DNA of 64,000 bases from Leptospira congkakensis (GTDB lineage Bacteria; Spirochaetota; Leptospiria; Leptospirales; Leptospiraceae): the NCBI RefSeq assembly GCF_004770265.1, contig NZ_RQGQ01000004.1, positions 496,001 through 560,000 of the forward strand, given 5' to 3'. Below the pieces are notes generated by a model. That model was not told where the DNA came from, ran no database searches, and worked only from the letters and a program-made list of their open reading frames with translations. Positions 55,055-63,425 of this stretch are shown here, in pieces (within the stretch, counting starts at the first letter, position 1; every line of letters begins with the position of its first letter). The position numbers and the translations under genes were made by a program.

Positions 55055-55932
55055 TGGCGTTTGTCGATGATGACAACCTTACGGATTGTCGTCTGTAGAT
55101 TTCCTTTTTCAATGATTCGGTCAAGCACATCATATCCAGTAATTAAAAATCCAAAAACTGTATGAAGGCCATCCAAATGCGGAGTGTCCACTTGGTTGAT
55201 AAAAAACTGTGACCCGTTCGTATTGGGTCCTGCATTCGCCATAGCCAAGGATCCACGAAGGGCTTTTTTGCTGGGAAGGGCTTCATTGTAACGGTAACCC
55301 ACTCGGTGTAATACTTCCAAAACGGGTAATTCCATAGCTTCTTGGTAAGCTTTTTCTACTTCAGTTCGTTTTTCTTCAAACTCAGCTCTCGATTGGATTT
55401 TGAATTCGGTGAGTACGGCACGTTGTAGTTGGGATTGGTATTGAGGTGCATCTTTGATTTTGAGTTTGTCGAGACCCAGTGCTTTTCCATTGATTTCATC
55501 TTCTGTTTGGTATCCAGGACCACCAGTTCCGTCACCTCTAGGGCATCCACCTTGTGCCATAAAGTTTTCAATCACTCTATGGAATTTTAACCCATCGTAA
55601 AAAGGACGTCTTTCGGAACCTTTGTCGGTTTTGAATTCTTTTTCACCTTGGGCCAAATCGATAAAGTTCTGAACGGTTTTAGGCGCAGCTGCATCATAAA
55701 GTTCTAAAACCAAATCACCAGCAGTGGTGGAGAACACAGCGTAAATGGCAGGTTTCTCCGGCAACTTTACCGTAGTCACATCTTGGCGTTTGACAATGAC
55801 TTTGGAAGGAGAATAGGATACAGGTTCATAAGTGATTTTTTTGAAGGTTTGATCACTGCAGAAAATGGTTTGGGAAAGAGCCAAAAAGAGAAAGGCAAAA
55901 AATGGGACTTTGTTTGGTACAATGGATTTCAT
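55051..55932 (-). CDS. Exported cyclophilin-type peptidyl-prolyl isomerase
   Basis: A 293-residue cyclophilin with a signal peptide (PFFAFLFLALSQTIFC, possibly a lipobox at C26). The domain (about 60-290) has VFSTTAGDLVLELYDAAAPK, FHRVIENFMAQGGCPRGDG and NAGPNTNGSQFFINQVDTPHLDGLHTVFG. The catalytic Arg, Phe, Met, Gln and the terminal His-containing LDGLHTVFG are present. A lysine/glutamate-rich insertion of about 70 residues (160-230) is unusual. It is 2 bases from argH and overlaps the helical-protein gene by four. Confidence 0.9.
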   Translation of the reverse strand: MKSIVPNKVPFFAFLFLALSQTIFCSDQTFKKITYEPVSYSPSKVIVKRQDVTTVKLPEKPAIYAVFSTTAGDLVLELYDAAAPKTVQNFIDLAQGEKEFKTDKGSERRPFYDGLKFHRVIENFMAQGGCPRGDGTGGPGYQTEDEINGKALGLDKLKIKDAPQYQSQLQRAVLTEFKIQSRAEFEEKRTEVEKAYQEAMELPVLEVLHRVGYRYNEALPSKKALRGSLAMANAGPNTNGSQFFINQVDTPHLDGLHTVFGFLITGYDVLDRIIEKGNLQTTIRKVVIIDKRQ

Positions 55933-55934
55933 AT

Positions 55935-57365
55935 TTATTTTTTACCCTTTGATTCTATCGATTTTAACTTTTTGGTCAATTCGTTTACCTTTGCTTTCGC
56001 CCTTTTGATTTGTTCTTTTTGACGAGGAAGCGAGGTTCCTCCCATCACATCTTTTTTGTCACAAGAAGTTTCTAGGGAAATAGCTGCCTCATAACCTGGA
56101 TCTGTCAAAACCGCATGGATCTGTCCCCTTTCTCCGCTTGGAATCGTAAACAAATCATAACCCTTTGAAGAGCAATGTTTTACCAGTTCTCCTACAATTT
56201 CATGGGCAGAACGAAATGGAATTCCTTTTGCACTCACAAGCCAATCGGCAAGATCAGTGGCTGTGGAAAATCCGGAGCGAAGGCTGCGGATTGCATTTTC
56301 AGGAAACACTTGGATTCCCTCTACCATATCCCGGATCCCTTCAATACTCAGTTTGATTTGTTTGACTGTGTCAAATAACGGGAGTTTGTCTTCTTGGAAA
56401 TCTCTGTTATACGATAAAGGTGTTCCCTTTACCATCACAAGCAAATGAGTAAGACTTCCAACCACACGCCCCGATTTTCCTCGAATGAGCTCGGCCACAT
56501 CAGGATTTTTCTTTTGCGGCATGATGGAGGATCCTGTGGTTAAATGGTCAGGAAGTTTGAAATAACTGAATTCCTGGGAAGTGTAAAGAATGATCTCTTC
56601 ACAAAACCGAGAGACATGGATCATAAACTGTGATGCAGCAAAAAGAAATTTAAAGATATGATCTCTTTGACTCACCGCATCCATGGAATTTTCGGAAATC
56701 CGAGAAAGGGACAAATCTTTTCGGAGGAACTCACGATCTGTGGCATAGTTGACTCCCGCGAGGGCACCAGAACCCAACACCAATTCATCGGCTCTTTCAT
56801 AGGCTCCTAAAAAATCTTCGAAGTCTCGAACGTTCGCCCAAAAATGAGATAAAAAATAATGAGAGGCTCGAATCGGTTGGGCAATCTGGAGATGAGTGTA
56901 TCCAGGGATAATGGTTTTTGTATGCGCTTCTGCTTTTCCAATCCAAGCAAGAAGTAAATCAGCAAGTAAAACCAAAATCGATTCCACTTCCGATTTGATA
57001 TACAAACGAACATCTTGCGAAACTTGATCATTTCGGCTTCGACCCGTATGGAGTTTTTTTCCCAAATCTCCCAGTAGCTCCGTTAGGCGAGACTCAACCG
57101 ACATATGGATGTCTTCGTTTTCGATTTTGAATTCAAACTTTCCGGAATCAATTTCCTTCTTTATCTGTCCGAGTCCTGTTTCGATTTTTCGTTGTTCCGA
57201 TTCGGAAAGAATTCCAATTCGTTTTAACATTCGGGAATGGGAAATAGAACCTTCAATATCGTGAGCATAAAGTTCTTTGTCAAAACTGATGGATTCACCA
57301 ATACGAATCATGAGTGAGGACGGCGGTGCATCAAAACGACCACCCCATAACTTTTTTTCTTTCAT
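55935..57365 (-). CDS. argH: Argininosuccinate lyase
   Basis: Last step of arginine synthesis, cleaving argininosuccinate to arginine and fumarate. The 476-residue enzyme has the fumarase/aspartase signature [19 protein letters not shown] (around 281-300), the early [12 protein letters not shown], and [17 protein letters not shown]. Normal family length. Its ATG overlaps the haem-binding gene stop by four bases. Neighbours are not arginine genes, so operon context adds nothing. Confidence 0.96.
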   Translation of the reverse strand: MKEKKLWGGRFDAPPSSLMIRIGESISFDKELYAHDIEGSISHSRMLKRIGILSESEQRKIETGLGQIKKEIDSGKFEFKIENEDIHMSVESRLTELLGDLGKKLHTGRSRNDQVSQDVRLYIKSEVESILVLLADLLLAWIGKAEAHTKTIIPGYTHLQIAQPIRASHYFLSHFWANVRDFEDFLGAYERADELVLGSGALAGVNYATDREFLRKDLSLSRISENSMDAVSQRDHIFKFLFAASQFMIHVSRFCEEIILYTSQEFSYFKLPDHLTTGSSIMPQKKNPDVAELIRGKSGRVVGSLTHLLVMVKGTPLSYNRDFQEDKLPLFDTVKQIKLSIEGIRDMVEGIQVFPENAIRSLRSGFSTATDLADWLVSAKGIPFRSAHEIVGELVKHCSSKGYDLFTIPSGERGQIHAVLTDPGYEAAISLETSCDKKDVMGGTSLPRQKEQIKRAKAKVNELTKKLKSIESKGKK

Positions 57366-57790
57366 TCGGATTCCTTATCAAAACTATCTGTCCACTGTTT
57401 CAAAATCTCTTTATCTTTTTCAGATAAATGAGACTTAGGATGAAGTAATAAATAGTCTTTTGGAGGCATCTCTCCTTCATCCACTTGTTCCCAAACTTCA
57501 TATATTTTTTTATTTTGTTTTCGTTCTGCCAATTTTCCAAATTCGGAAAAGTTCAATTCTTCACGACCTTCTTCCACATGGTGAGAGATAAGCAATGATG
57601 CCGGAAAAATATAAGAATAAGCAGGCCAAACCGTTTCATTCGAGTGGCAGTCGTAACAACTTCGTTTTAAGATTTCTTTGACTTCCTGGTTCGTTTGGAT
57701 TTCAGAAGTGACAGGGGGGTTGTTTCGAGAGACGGGGAAAAACTGGAGGATCAGAAAAACTCCAAGTATGATGAGAAAAATTCGTTTCAC
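57362..57790 (-). CDS. Membrane-anchored haem-binding-domain protein
   Basis: A 142-residue protein with an N-terminal membrane anchor ([20 protein letters not shown]) and the Haem_bd signature [20 protein letters not shown], a CxxCH motif that attaches c-type haem, followed by [16 protein letters not shown] and [14 protein letters not shown]. It is probably a periplasmic c-type haem protein. GTG at 57790 is preferred because it begins the anchor; a TTG at 57823 adds 11 polar residues. Four-base overlap with argH. Confidence 0.8.
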   Translation of the reverse strand: MKRIFLIILGVFLILQFFPVSRNNPPVTSEIQTNQEVKEILKRSCYDCHSNETVWPAYSYIFPASLLISHHVEEGREELNFSEFGKLAERKQNKKIYEVWEQVDEGEMPPKDYLLLHPKSHLSEKDKEILKQWTDSFDKESE

Positions 57791-57882
57791 ACAGACAGGT
57801 TCTAAGCCTTCGTTCGAAATCAAAGTATTATTTTTCTTGCCTTACATTAGAATTTAGTGATCCTTCTCCTGAGAGGTTCCCT

Positions 57883-58338
57883 TTGGATTTTATTTTTGCT
57901 AATTCACCCTATGTATGGATTTTTCTTGGAATCACCTTGTTATTTTCTGAGTTTATACTTCCCGGAACTTTTGTGATGTTTTTAGGAGTTGGAGCCATAT
58001 TTACCGGCATTTTGGCTCGTTTGGTTCCTATCGAATTTTATACCCAAGTGGTTGTTTGGATAGTTTCCAGTCTTGTGTCCATTCTTGTTGGTGGGTCTGC
58101 CGTAAAACGATTTTTTAAATCAGAATCTTCCGTGGATCCTTTCATCCAAGATGATTTTTTAAATCAAATTGTTCCTGTTGAAATTGATATTTTAGTACAA
58201 AGGCATGGTGGCAAAATTCGTTTCCAAGGCACACTTTGGGATGCCATCTCCACTGATTCTAAAATCCCGAAGGGAAGTTTTGTTAGGATTCTTTCTAGGG
58301 AAAATCTTACTTTCACCGTTGAACAAGTAGAATCATAA
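57883..58338 (+). CDS. NfeD-like membrane protein
   Basis: A 151-residue NfeD-family protein: two or three transmembrane helices (about 10-30, 35-55, 57-75) and a C-terminal OB-fold domain (GGKIRFQGTLWDAISTDSKI, KGSFVRILSRENLTF). NfeD proteins pair with SPFH/flotillin proteins in membrane microdomains, and two such genes follow. Start TTG at 57883 with GAGAGG seven bases upstream; divergent from the haem-binding gene. Confidence 0.88.
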   Translation: MDFIFANSPYVWIFLGITLLFSEFILPGTFVMFLGVGAIFTGILARLVPIEFYTQVVVWIVSSLVSILVGGSAVKRFFKSESSVDPFIQDDFLNQIVPVEIDILVQRHGGKIRFQGTLWDAISTDSKIPKGSFVRILSRENLTFTVEQVES

Positions 58339-58429
58339 ACATTAAATTACACTTTTTTTAATTACAAAGAAAAAAACCTTTTCTCTTTTCCTCATCTAAG
58401 TATGGTCAAACGTCACAGAGGAGGAAATT

Positions 58430-59350
58430 ATGGGCGCAACCGTCATCGTTGTATTTTTGGTAATTGTCTATATTATAAAAAAGACAATCATCATTGTTCC
58501 AGAACAAAGTGTTTATGTTAAAGAAAGATTAGGTGTACTCAATGGGGTTTTAAAATCGGGATTTTATTTTATGATCCCTTTTGTAGACCAAATTCGTTAC
58601 CGCCAAAACTTAAAAGAACAAACCATCGACATAGATCCACAAGTTTGTATTACTAAGGATAACGTATCCGTTGAAGTGGATGGTGTATTGTATTTAAAAG
58701 TCATCGATGGAGAAAAGGCATCTTACGGGATTGATAACTTTATGTTAGCAACCACACAACTTGCTCAAACCACTCTTCGTTCCGAAATTGGAAAATTGAT
58801 TTTTGATAACCTTCTTTCTGAAAGAGATGAAATCAACGGCCGAGTGGTTTCCAATATCGATCGTGCTACCGATCCTTGGGGCATTAAAGTCACAAGATAC
58901 GAAATTCGTAATATCACTCCTCCCAAACAAATCCTTCTCGAGATGGAAAACCAAATGAAATCCGAAAGGGAAAGACGAGCCGAAATCACTATCTCTCAAG
59001 GAGAAAAGGAATCTCGTGTCAACCACTCGGTAGGAGAAAGACAAGAATCCATTAACATTTCCGAAGGGGAAAAAATTCGTTTGGTAAACGAAGCCGATGG
59101 AAGGGCCCAAGAGATCACCCTGATTTCCAACGCCACAGCAAAAGGATTACAATTAATCTCCGATGCTATTAGTAAAAAAGGTGGGAAAGAAGCTGTCAGT
59201 TTACAAATCACACAAGAGTATTTGGATGCCCTTGGTATCATTTTAAAAACTTCAAAAACGACAGTGGTTCCCGAAGCTCTTGCAAACATTGGCGGAGTTT
59301 TTGAAGGCCTTTCCAAAATCACAACAAAAATCCCACAGGTAGGAGAATAG
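58430..59350 (+). CDS. SPFH/band 7 (stomatin, QmcA-like) protein 1
   Basis: A 306-residue stomatin-family protein. A membrane anchor (about 3-20, VIVVFLVIVYII) precedes the SPFH domain (about 22-190, VPEQSVYVKERLGVLNGVLK, DNVSVEVDGVLYLKV) and a coiled coil rich in Glu/Arg/Lys (about 175-240). It probably oligomerises as a membrane scaffold or protease regulator. A strong AGAGGAGG site precedes the ATG, 91 bases after NfeD. The second copy begins one base after its stop. Confidence 0.9.
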   Translation: MGATVIVVFLVIVYIIKKTIIIVPEQSVYVKERLGVLNGVLKSGFYFMIPFVDQIRYRQNLKEQTIDIDPQVCITKDNVSVEVDGVLYLKVIDGEKASYGIDNFMLATTQLAQTTLRSEIGKLIFDNLLSERDEINGRVVSNIDRATDPWGIKVTRYEIRNITPPKQILLEMENQMKSERERRAEITISQGEKESRVNHSVGERQESINISEGEKIRLVNEADGRAQEITLISNATAKGLQLISDAISKKGGKEAVSLQITQEYLDALGIILKTSKTTVVPEALANIGGVFEGLSKITTKIPQVGE

Positions 59351-59351
59351 T

Positions 59352-60272
59352 ATGGAATTCGTATACTTAGCCTTTTGGTCGATCATTGCTATTTATTTGA
59401 TTTATAATATCTTTCGCTGCATTCGCATCATTCCAGCACAAGATGTATTAATTGTAGAACGTTTGGGTAAATACTCGAGAAGTTTAAGAGCGGGATTTCA
59501 CATTCTGATTCCTTTTATTGATCGTGATGCGTATTACCATACTCTCAAAGAACAATCGATTGATGTCCAACCACAGATTTGTATCACGCATGACAACGTA
59601 CAGGTAAAAGTGGATGGAGTGATTTATTTAAAAATCATCGATCCCGTTCGTGCTTCTTATGGAATTGAGGACTTTCAGTTTGCCGCCATTCAACTTGCAC
59701 AAACTACAATGCGGTCCGTGATTGGAACTATGGAACTCGATAAAACCATTGGGGAAAAAGATGCCATCAATTCTACCATTGTAGCTGCCATTGACCAAGC
59801 TTCTGAACCTTGGGGAATCAAAGTCAATCGTTATGAAATTCTCAATATTGTTCCACCAAAATCAGTTCTTGATGCCATGGAAAAAGAGAAGAAAGCACAG
59901 ATCGCTAAGAGGTCCCAAGTCCTTCTTTCGGAAGGGGAAAGAGATTCAAGAATCAACCGTTCCCTAGGTTTTAAAGAAGAAGCCGTGAACAAATCGGAAG
60001 GGGAAAAACAAAGAAGGATCAACTCTGCTGAAGGTAAAGCAACAGAAATTGAAGCCCTTGCGGTTGCGACAGCAAAAGGGATTGAAGCCATCGCTGGTGC
60101 TATCTCTGAACAAGGTGGTGCCTCTGCGATCAAACTACAAATCACAAAAGCGTTCATCCACAACTTCCTGAACGTTGCCAAAGAGAATACGGAAATCCTC
60201 ATCCCAGCGGATGTGATGAATTTACCAAATCTGATTGCCAACCTAACCGAAGGAAAAAAACCAAAAGCATAA
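59352..60272 (+). CDS. SPFH/band 7 (stomatin, QmcA-like) protein 2
   Basis: A second 306-residue stomatin-like protein, clearly paralogous to the first: same length and same layout, with an N-terminal hydrophobic anchor, SPFH domain (about 25-190) and coiled coil. Corresponding segments include QDVLIVERLGKYSRSLRAGF and SEGERDSRINRSLGFKEEAV. Tandem duplicates suggest a hetero-oligomer like HflK/HflC or paired flotillins. Same transcript as copy 1, ending at the strong terminator at 60316-60341. Confidence 0.9.
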   Translation: MEFVYLAFWSIIAIYLIYNIFRCIRIIPAQDVLIVERLGKYSRSLRAGFHILIPFIDRDAYYHTLKEQSIDVQPQICITHDNVQVKVDGVIYLKIIDPVRASYGIEDFQFAAIQLAQTTMRSVIGTMELDKTIGEKDAINSTIVAAIDQASEPWGIKVNRYEILNIVPPKSVLDAMEKEKKAQIAKRSQVLLSEGERDSRINRSLGFKEEAVNKSEGEKQRRINSAEGKATEIEALAVATAKGIEAIAGAISEQGGASAIKLQITKAFIHNFLNVAKENTEILIPADVMNLPNLIANLTEGKKPKA

Positions 60273-60303
60273 TAGGACCAACCTAGTATGCCAAAAAAAA
60301 TGT

Positions 60304-60780
60304 CTAACATTTGTCATCCGGTGGATTTTCCACCGGATTTTCTGCAAACAATCGAAAGCTAGGTTTTGCCATGGCTTGGGCAGCAAGGGATACAAGCAAA
60401 GCTTCGTTATCATCAGGCCCAATCCGATTGGCATGAATCACACCACAACCTTTGCAACGATGTAAAATCACCCATTCTCCTTTTCTCACCCAAATGGAAA
60501 TTGCTTCCATTTTACTTCCGCAAGTAGCGGCACGGTCTCCCGGTGAATTGTCGAGATGTAAACTTGTCAAACAATTCGGACAATGATTCCTTTGGTCTGT
60601 TCCGAAACCTGGAGGAAAAACCATTTGTTTGCATTCTACACAACGAAATTCATCTACATCAGAACGGAAACGATGCGATTTTGTTTTGGGTTTTAGAGAA
60701 GAAATATCTTCGTCTTCATCATCAAAACGTTTTTTCTTAGAGAACTTTTGTAAATTAGATAGTTCAGATTCACGTGACAT
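60304..60780 (-). CDS. RNHCP zinc-ribbon protein
   Basis: A 158-residue protein: an N-terminal charged tail (about 1-45, SRESELSNLQKFSKKKRF) and an RNHCP domain with FRCVECKQMVFPPGFGTDQR, NHCPNCLTSLHL and a third pair in HRCKGCGVIHANRIG, giving six cysteines in zinc-ribbon pattern. It may bind nucleic acid or act as a metal chaperone; the role is unknown. ATG at 60780 is preferred over a longer upstream start at 60903, because the upstream region looks like a structured leader and codes for no conserved sequence. Its last codons lie in the terminator stem of the opposite SPFH operon. Confidence 0.82.
   Translation of the reverse strand: MSRESELSNLQKFSKKKRFDDEDEDISSLKPKTKSHRFRSDVDEFRCVECKQMVFPPGFGTDQRNHCPNCLTSLHLDNSPGDRAATCGSKMEAISIWVRKGEWVILHRCKGCGVIHANRIGPDDNEALLVSLAAQAMAKPSFRLFAENPVENPPDDKC
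60316..60341 (+). terminator. Strong rho-independent terminator for the SPFH operon
   Basis: ATCCGGTGG-ATTTT-CCACCGGAT followed by TTTT: a perfect nine-base stem 44 bases after the SPFH-2 stop. It lies inside the 3' end of the opposite RNHCP gene and codes there for its last residues. Confidence 0.85.
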
Positions 60781-60837
60781 ATCCAGTTTTTGCGGCAAAA
60801 CAAAAAGAGGAGACCAAAACAGTGGATGAGAGGGAAT

Positions 60838-60917
60838 AGACCGCCTGTGCGAAGATAGCCGCCTCCTAATTGAATTTAGGCGGGGTATCCAAAACAAGTT
60901 CACCGTTTTGGCGGTCT
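60838..60917 (-). ncRNA. Possible structured 5' leader of RNHCP gene (three-way junction)
   Basis: On the minus strand, AGACCGCC (60917-60910) and GGCGGTCT (60845-60838) can form an 8-base outer stem around two hairpins: GTTTTGG/CCAAAAC (60905-60911 with 60889-60895) and CCGCCT/AGGCGG (60878-60883 with 60859-60864). Repeated CCGCC and GGCGG segments also allow alternative pairings. It lies in the 190-base spacer between the GNAT gene stop and the RNHCP start, ending 58 bases before that ATG. No known riboswitch family is recognised; this is a structure inference from the sequence alone. Confidence 0.4.
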
Positions 60918-60970
60918 ACACAATGGCTAGAGTTAACATAGAGAACAGATTGAAAGAGATGGAATTGTTG

Positions 60971-61423
60971 TCAAGGAGAATCGATTGTCAATTTTTTACA
61001 GAGGAAGTAACAATTCTGTCCTTCTGGATAGTTCGAAATTTTTCCCACTTCCTCATATCCTAGTTTTGTATAAAATTTAGGGGCCTGGAATCCAAAAGAA
61101 TAACCAAAAACAAGAGTTGCTCCAAGACTTTTAGCCTCGTTCTCAATTTCTTTGAGTAATTTTGTTCCGAAATCCAATCCCCGTTTTTCTTCGGCCACCC
61201 AAAGCAGTTGGAGGTTGAGTCCCTTAAAAAATAAATAACAGAGGGAAGCAGCAACAAGTTTATCACCCTCTTTCACAAGGATGGCAAAGAACTCTTTTTT
61301 TTCAAAACTAGGATCACCTAACTTTGATACACTGTATTCGTGCAACAGATTCCAGAGCTCTGATTGTAAATCTTCAGAAGGGTTTACAATCCTTTCTAGT
61401 GAATAAGGAGATTCAAATTCCAT
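60971..61423 (-). CDS. GNAT-family acetyltransferase
   Basis: A 150-residue GNAT acetyltransferase with the core strands and the acetyl-CoA segment: AASLCYLFFKGLNLQLLWVA, EEKRGLDFGTKLLKEIENEAKS (modified Q/RxxGxG/A) and GFQAPKFYTKLGYEEVGKI near the C-terminus. The substrate is unknown. It shares the minus strand with fliN (37-base gap) and the RNHCP gene (190-base gap). Confidence 0.85.
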   Translation of the reverse strand: MEFESPYSLERIVNPSEDLQSELWNLLHEYSVSKLGDPSFEKKEFFAILVKEGDKLVAASLCYLFFKGLNLQLLWVAEEKRGLDFGTKLLKEIENEAKSLGATLVFGYSFGFQAPKFYTKLGYEEVGKISNYPEGQNCYFLCKKLTIDSP

Positions 61424-61460
61424 ATGTGAATTGATTTATTGGTTCAGGTAAGGTGGAAAC

Positions 61461-61979
61461 CTATAAAAAGGCTGGGCCACCGAGTCTTTCCATAGGATCT
61501 ACGATTTGAGTGATTTGTACCCCATAGTAATCATCCAGAATGATGAGTTTTCCTCGACCGACAAGTTTGCCGTTTGCAAGGATATCCAGTTCTTCCCCAA
61601 TATTTTTATCTAACTCAACCACAGTTCCTTCCGTAAGTTGGAGGACATCTTTGATGAACATAGTGGTTCGCCCCAGTTCGATTGTGAGTTGGAGGGTAAC
61701 ATCTAAAAGTAAATTGAGATTGGCAGTATTACTTCCTGGACTGCCTTGCGATTTGGCACCAGACCTTGCAGGACTGGGAGTGGCACCTGGGCCTAGGGCC
61801 GCAGCAATATCAGCAAAAGAAGGACCATTGTCATCCCCACCGCCACCACCGACGAGAGCATCCAAATCATCAAGACCACCCCCACCTCCGGAACCACCAG
61901 CGGCAGGAGAATTTCCTCCTCCGCTAAATCCACCGAGTAGTGCATCTATGTCTTCTTGTGATAGTGAACCTTCACCCAT
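61461..61979 (-). CDS. fliN: Flagellar motor switch protein FliN
   Basis: C-ring protein of 172 residues. It starts with a FliM-like EGSLSQEDIDALLGGF (about 3-18), then a Gly/Pro/Asp-rich linker (20-75), and ends with the SpoA domain (about 90-172, LLLDVTLQLTIELGRTTMFI, LTEGTVVELDKNIGEELDIL). The N-terminal SQEDIDALL motif is like that of FliY/FliM CheY-binding segments, a feature of many spirochete and Gram-positive FliN/FliY proteins. FliM is about 8 kb away; 86 bases separate it from the divergent AAA gene. Confidence 0.95.
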   Translation of the reverse strand: MGEGSLSQEDIDALLGGFSGGGNSPAAGGSGGGGGLDDLDALVGGGGGDDNGPSFADIAAALGPGATPSPARSGAKSQGSPGSNTANLNLLLDVTLQLTIELGRTTMFIKDVLQLTEGTVVELDKNIGEELDILANGKLVGRGKLIILDDYYGVQITQIVDPMERLGGPAFL

Positions 61980-62065
61980 ATCTTTGCAACCTCTCCAATT
62001 TATTCGTCGGTGGAAATCAAAATCCTTCCTTGAAAAAAAAGGGAAAGTTCCGTATTTTGTTCCTT

Positions 62066-63316
62066 ATGTCCAATTCTGTGACCCATCCGGATTATTTTAA
62101 AGCAAAGGATTTATTTGCTTCCGAGCTCAAAAACGCCAATTATCAATTTGTTCAGGAAAAGGAAGAGACGATATTTCGATTTCGCACAGAAAACGCTGGC
62201 AAAGATCGGATCCTGGACTGTTTGGGAATTGTTCGGAATTATATCGAAAACTTTCGGATCTATAATTTTGAAGAAGGGTACATCAGCATCCAAAGTTTAA
62301 ACGAAAATCTATTTGAACCACAAAAAAATCTCTCTGGTAAATTTCGGATTCGTTTTTCATTCAAATCGGATTTAAAAGTGGAATGTTCCAAACACGGAGA
62401 TTTTTCCACTAAGGAAATCCAAACCACGTTAAGCCTCTTCCAATTTTTAAAGTCGGAAGGGCAAACAGCAAAGGACCCAAGGATCCTCCTCCACCAACTC
62501 GGAGCCGAAGTTTATGATCCGCATTTGGAAAAAGCAAAAGGGAATGATTTAGGTTTTGATTCTGTTTTTGGTTACGAGGGAGTGAAAGCTCAGATCTTAG
62601 AAAGTTTGGTTTTTCCCATTTTAAAACCAGAACCCTTTTACGAGATCACGAAACTCACACGAAAAAAACCAAGTCCGAACCTCCCCCGCGCTGTCCTCTT
62701 TGAAGGGGAACCTGGAGTGGGAAAAACCAGTATGGCAAAAATTGTTGCCCATCTTTGTGGGGTTCCCATGGTTTATGTGCCCATCGAATCCATCTTAAGT
62801 AAGTATTACGGCGAATCCTCTCAAAACTTAGCCATGGTTTTTGATGCCGCAGCCCTATTTCCTAAGTGTATGCTTTTTTTGGATGAAATCGATTCCCTTG
62901 CCACATCCCGAGAAGATGGGCTTTTTGAAGCCACTAGAAACCTACTCAGTGTTCTTTTACGGAAACTGGATGGATTTGCCGAACGCAGCGGAACCATTAC
63001 CATTGGCGCCACCAACCGAAAAACTGATTTAGATTCGGCTCTTTTGTCTCGGTTTGATCGAAAGATCTACTTTCCTCTCCCAAATAAGGAGGAACGAGCC
63101 AAAATTTTAGATGGTTATGCCAAACAATTAGATCCAAACGAACGCCTAAAGCTGGCGGATGCTTTGGAAGGTGCTTCCGGTCGAAATCTTAAGGATTATT
63201 GTGACTATGTGGAACGCCGTTGGATCACCCAAAACTGGGAAAAAGAGGACTTTTTGTCCGCTCCCGACATTTCGTTTTATTTGGAATCTTTACCAGATTT
63301 TGGATGGAAACGCTAA
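62066..63316 (+). CDS. AAA-family ATPase with novel N-terminal domain
   Basis: A 416-residue protein. The N-terminal 175 residues are unrecognised, mixed alpha/beta with a Lys-rich flavour (FRTENAGKDRILDCLGIV). The AAA module has Walker A GEPGVGKTSMAKI (about 213-225), Walker B CMLFLDEIDSLA (about 268-279), and sensor sequence GATNRKTDLDSALLSRFDRK. A chaperone or disassembly role is likely but unknown. ATG 62066 is preferred over an in-frame start at 61940, because the earlier start overlaps fliN and codes non-conserved sequence. Confidence 0.85.
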   Translation: MSNSVTHPDYFKAKDLFASELKNANYQFVQEKEETIFRFRTENAGKDRILDCLGIVRNYIENFRIYNFEEGYISIQSLNENLFEPQKNLSGKFRIRFSFKSDLKVECSKHGDFSTKEIQTTLSLFQFLKSEGQTAKDPRILLHQLGAEVYDPHLEKAKGNDLGFDSVFGYEGVKAQILESLVFPILKPEPFYEITKLTRKKPSPNLPRAVLFEGEPGVGKTSMAKIVAHLCGVPMVYVPIESILSKYYGESSQNLAMVFDAAALFPKCMLFLDEIDSLATSREDGLFEATRNLLSVLLRKLDGFAERSGTITIGATNRKTDLDSALLSRFDRKIYFPLPNKEERAKILDGYAKQLDPNERLKLADALEGASGRNLKDYCDYVERRWITQNWEKEDFLSAPDISFYLESLPDFGWKR

Positions 63317-63353
63317 AAAGTAATCGATTCGGCTTCAATCTTCTAGGAGATTT

Positions 63354-63361
63354 ACCGATAA
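63354..63361 (+). promoter_or_regulatory. Likely sigma-28 -10 element (with -35 TCAA at 63335-63338)
   Basis: TCAA at 63335-63338, 15 bases, then ACCGATAA at 63354-63361: close to the sigma-28 (FliA) consensus TAAA-N15-GCCGATAA, with seven of eight matches in the -10. It would start transcription about 70 bases before the final gene. The fliN neighbourhood and possible FcpB identity support a flagellar promoter. Confidence 0.5.
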
Positions 63362-63425
63362 TTTTTACAGGATAGTTGTTTACGACCATTGGTCGTTCTT
63401 TGGTATCCTCAAATTAACCTTTTAG

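Noticed and set aside
58319..58347. TTGAAC-N17-TTAAAT as a promoter for the SPFH genes.
   Set aside because: Only four of six matches in each box; the genes may simply be cotranscribed with NfeD.
60781..60903. Extra 41-residue N-terminus for the RNHCP protein.
   Set aside because: It covers the putative structured leader, is Arg/Ser-rich without conserved features, and a good ATG exists at 60780.
61754..61770. TGGCACCAGACCTTGCA resembling a sigma-54 -24/-12 promoter.
   Set aside because: The GG-to-GC spacing is one base too long and it lies inside fliN pointing away from any gene start.
61940..62065. Forty-two-residue N-terminal extension of the AAA ATPase gene.
   Set aside because: It overlaps fliN and codes non-conserved sequence; ATG 62066 is a better start.
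63382..63396. ACGACC-ATT-GGTCGT inverted repeat as a terminator for the AAA gene.
   Set aside because: It lies after the likely sigma-28 promoter and lacks a clear T run, so it is more likely part of the leader of the last gene or chance.
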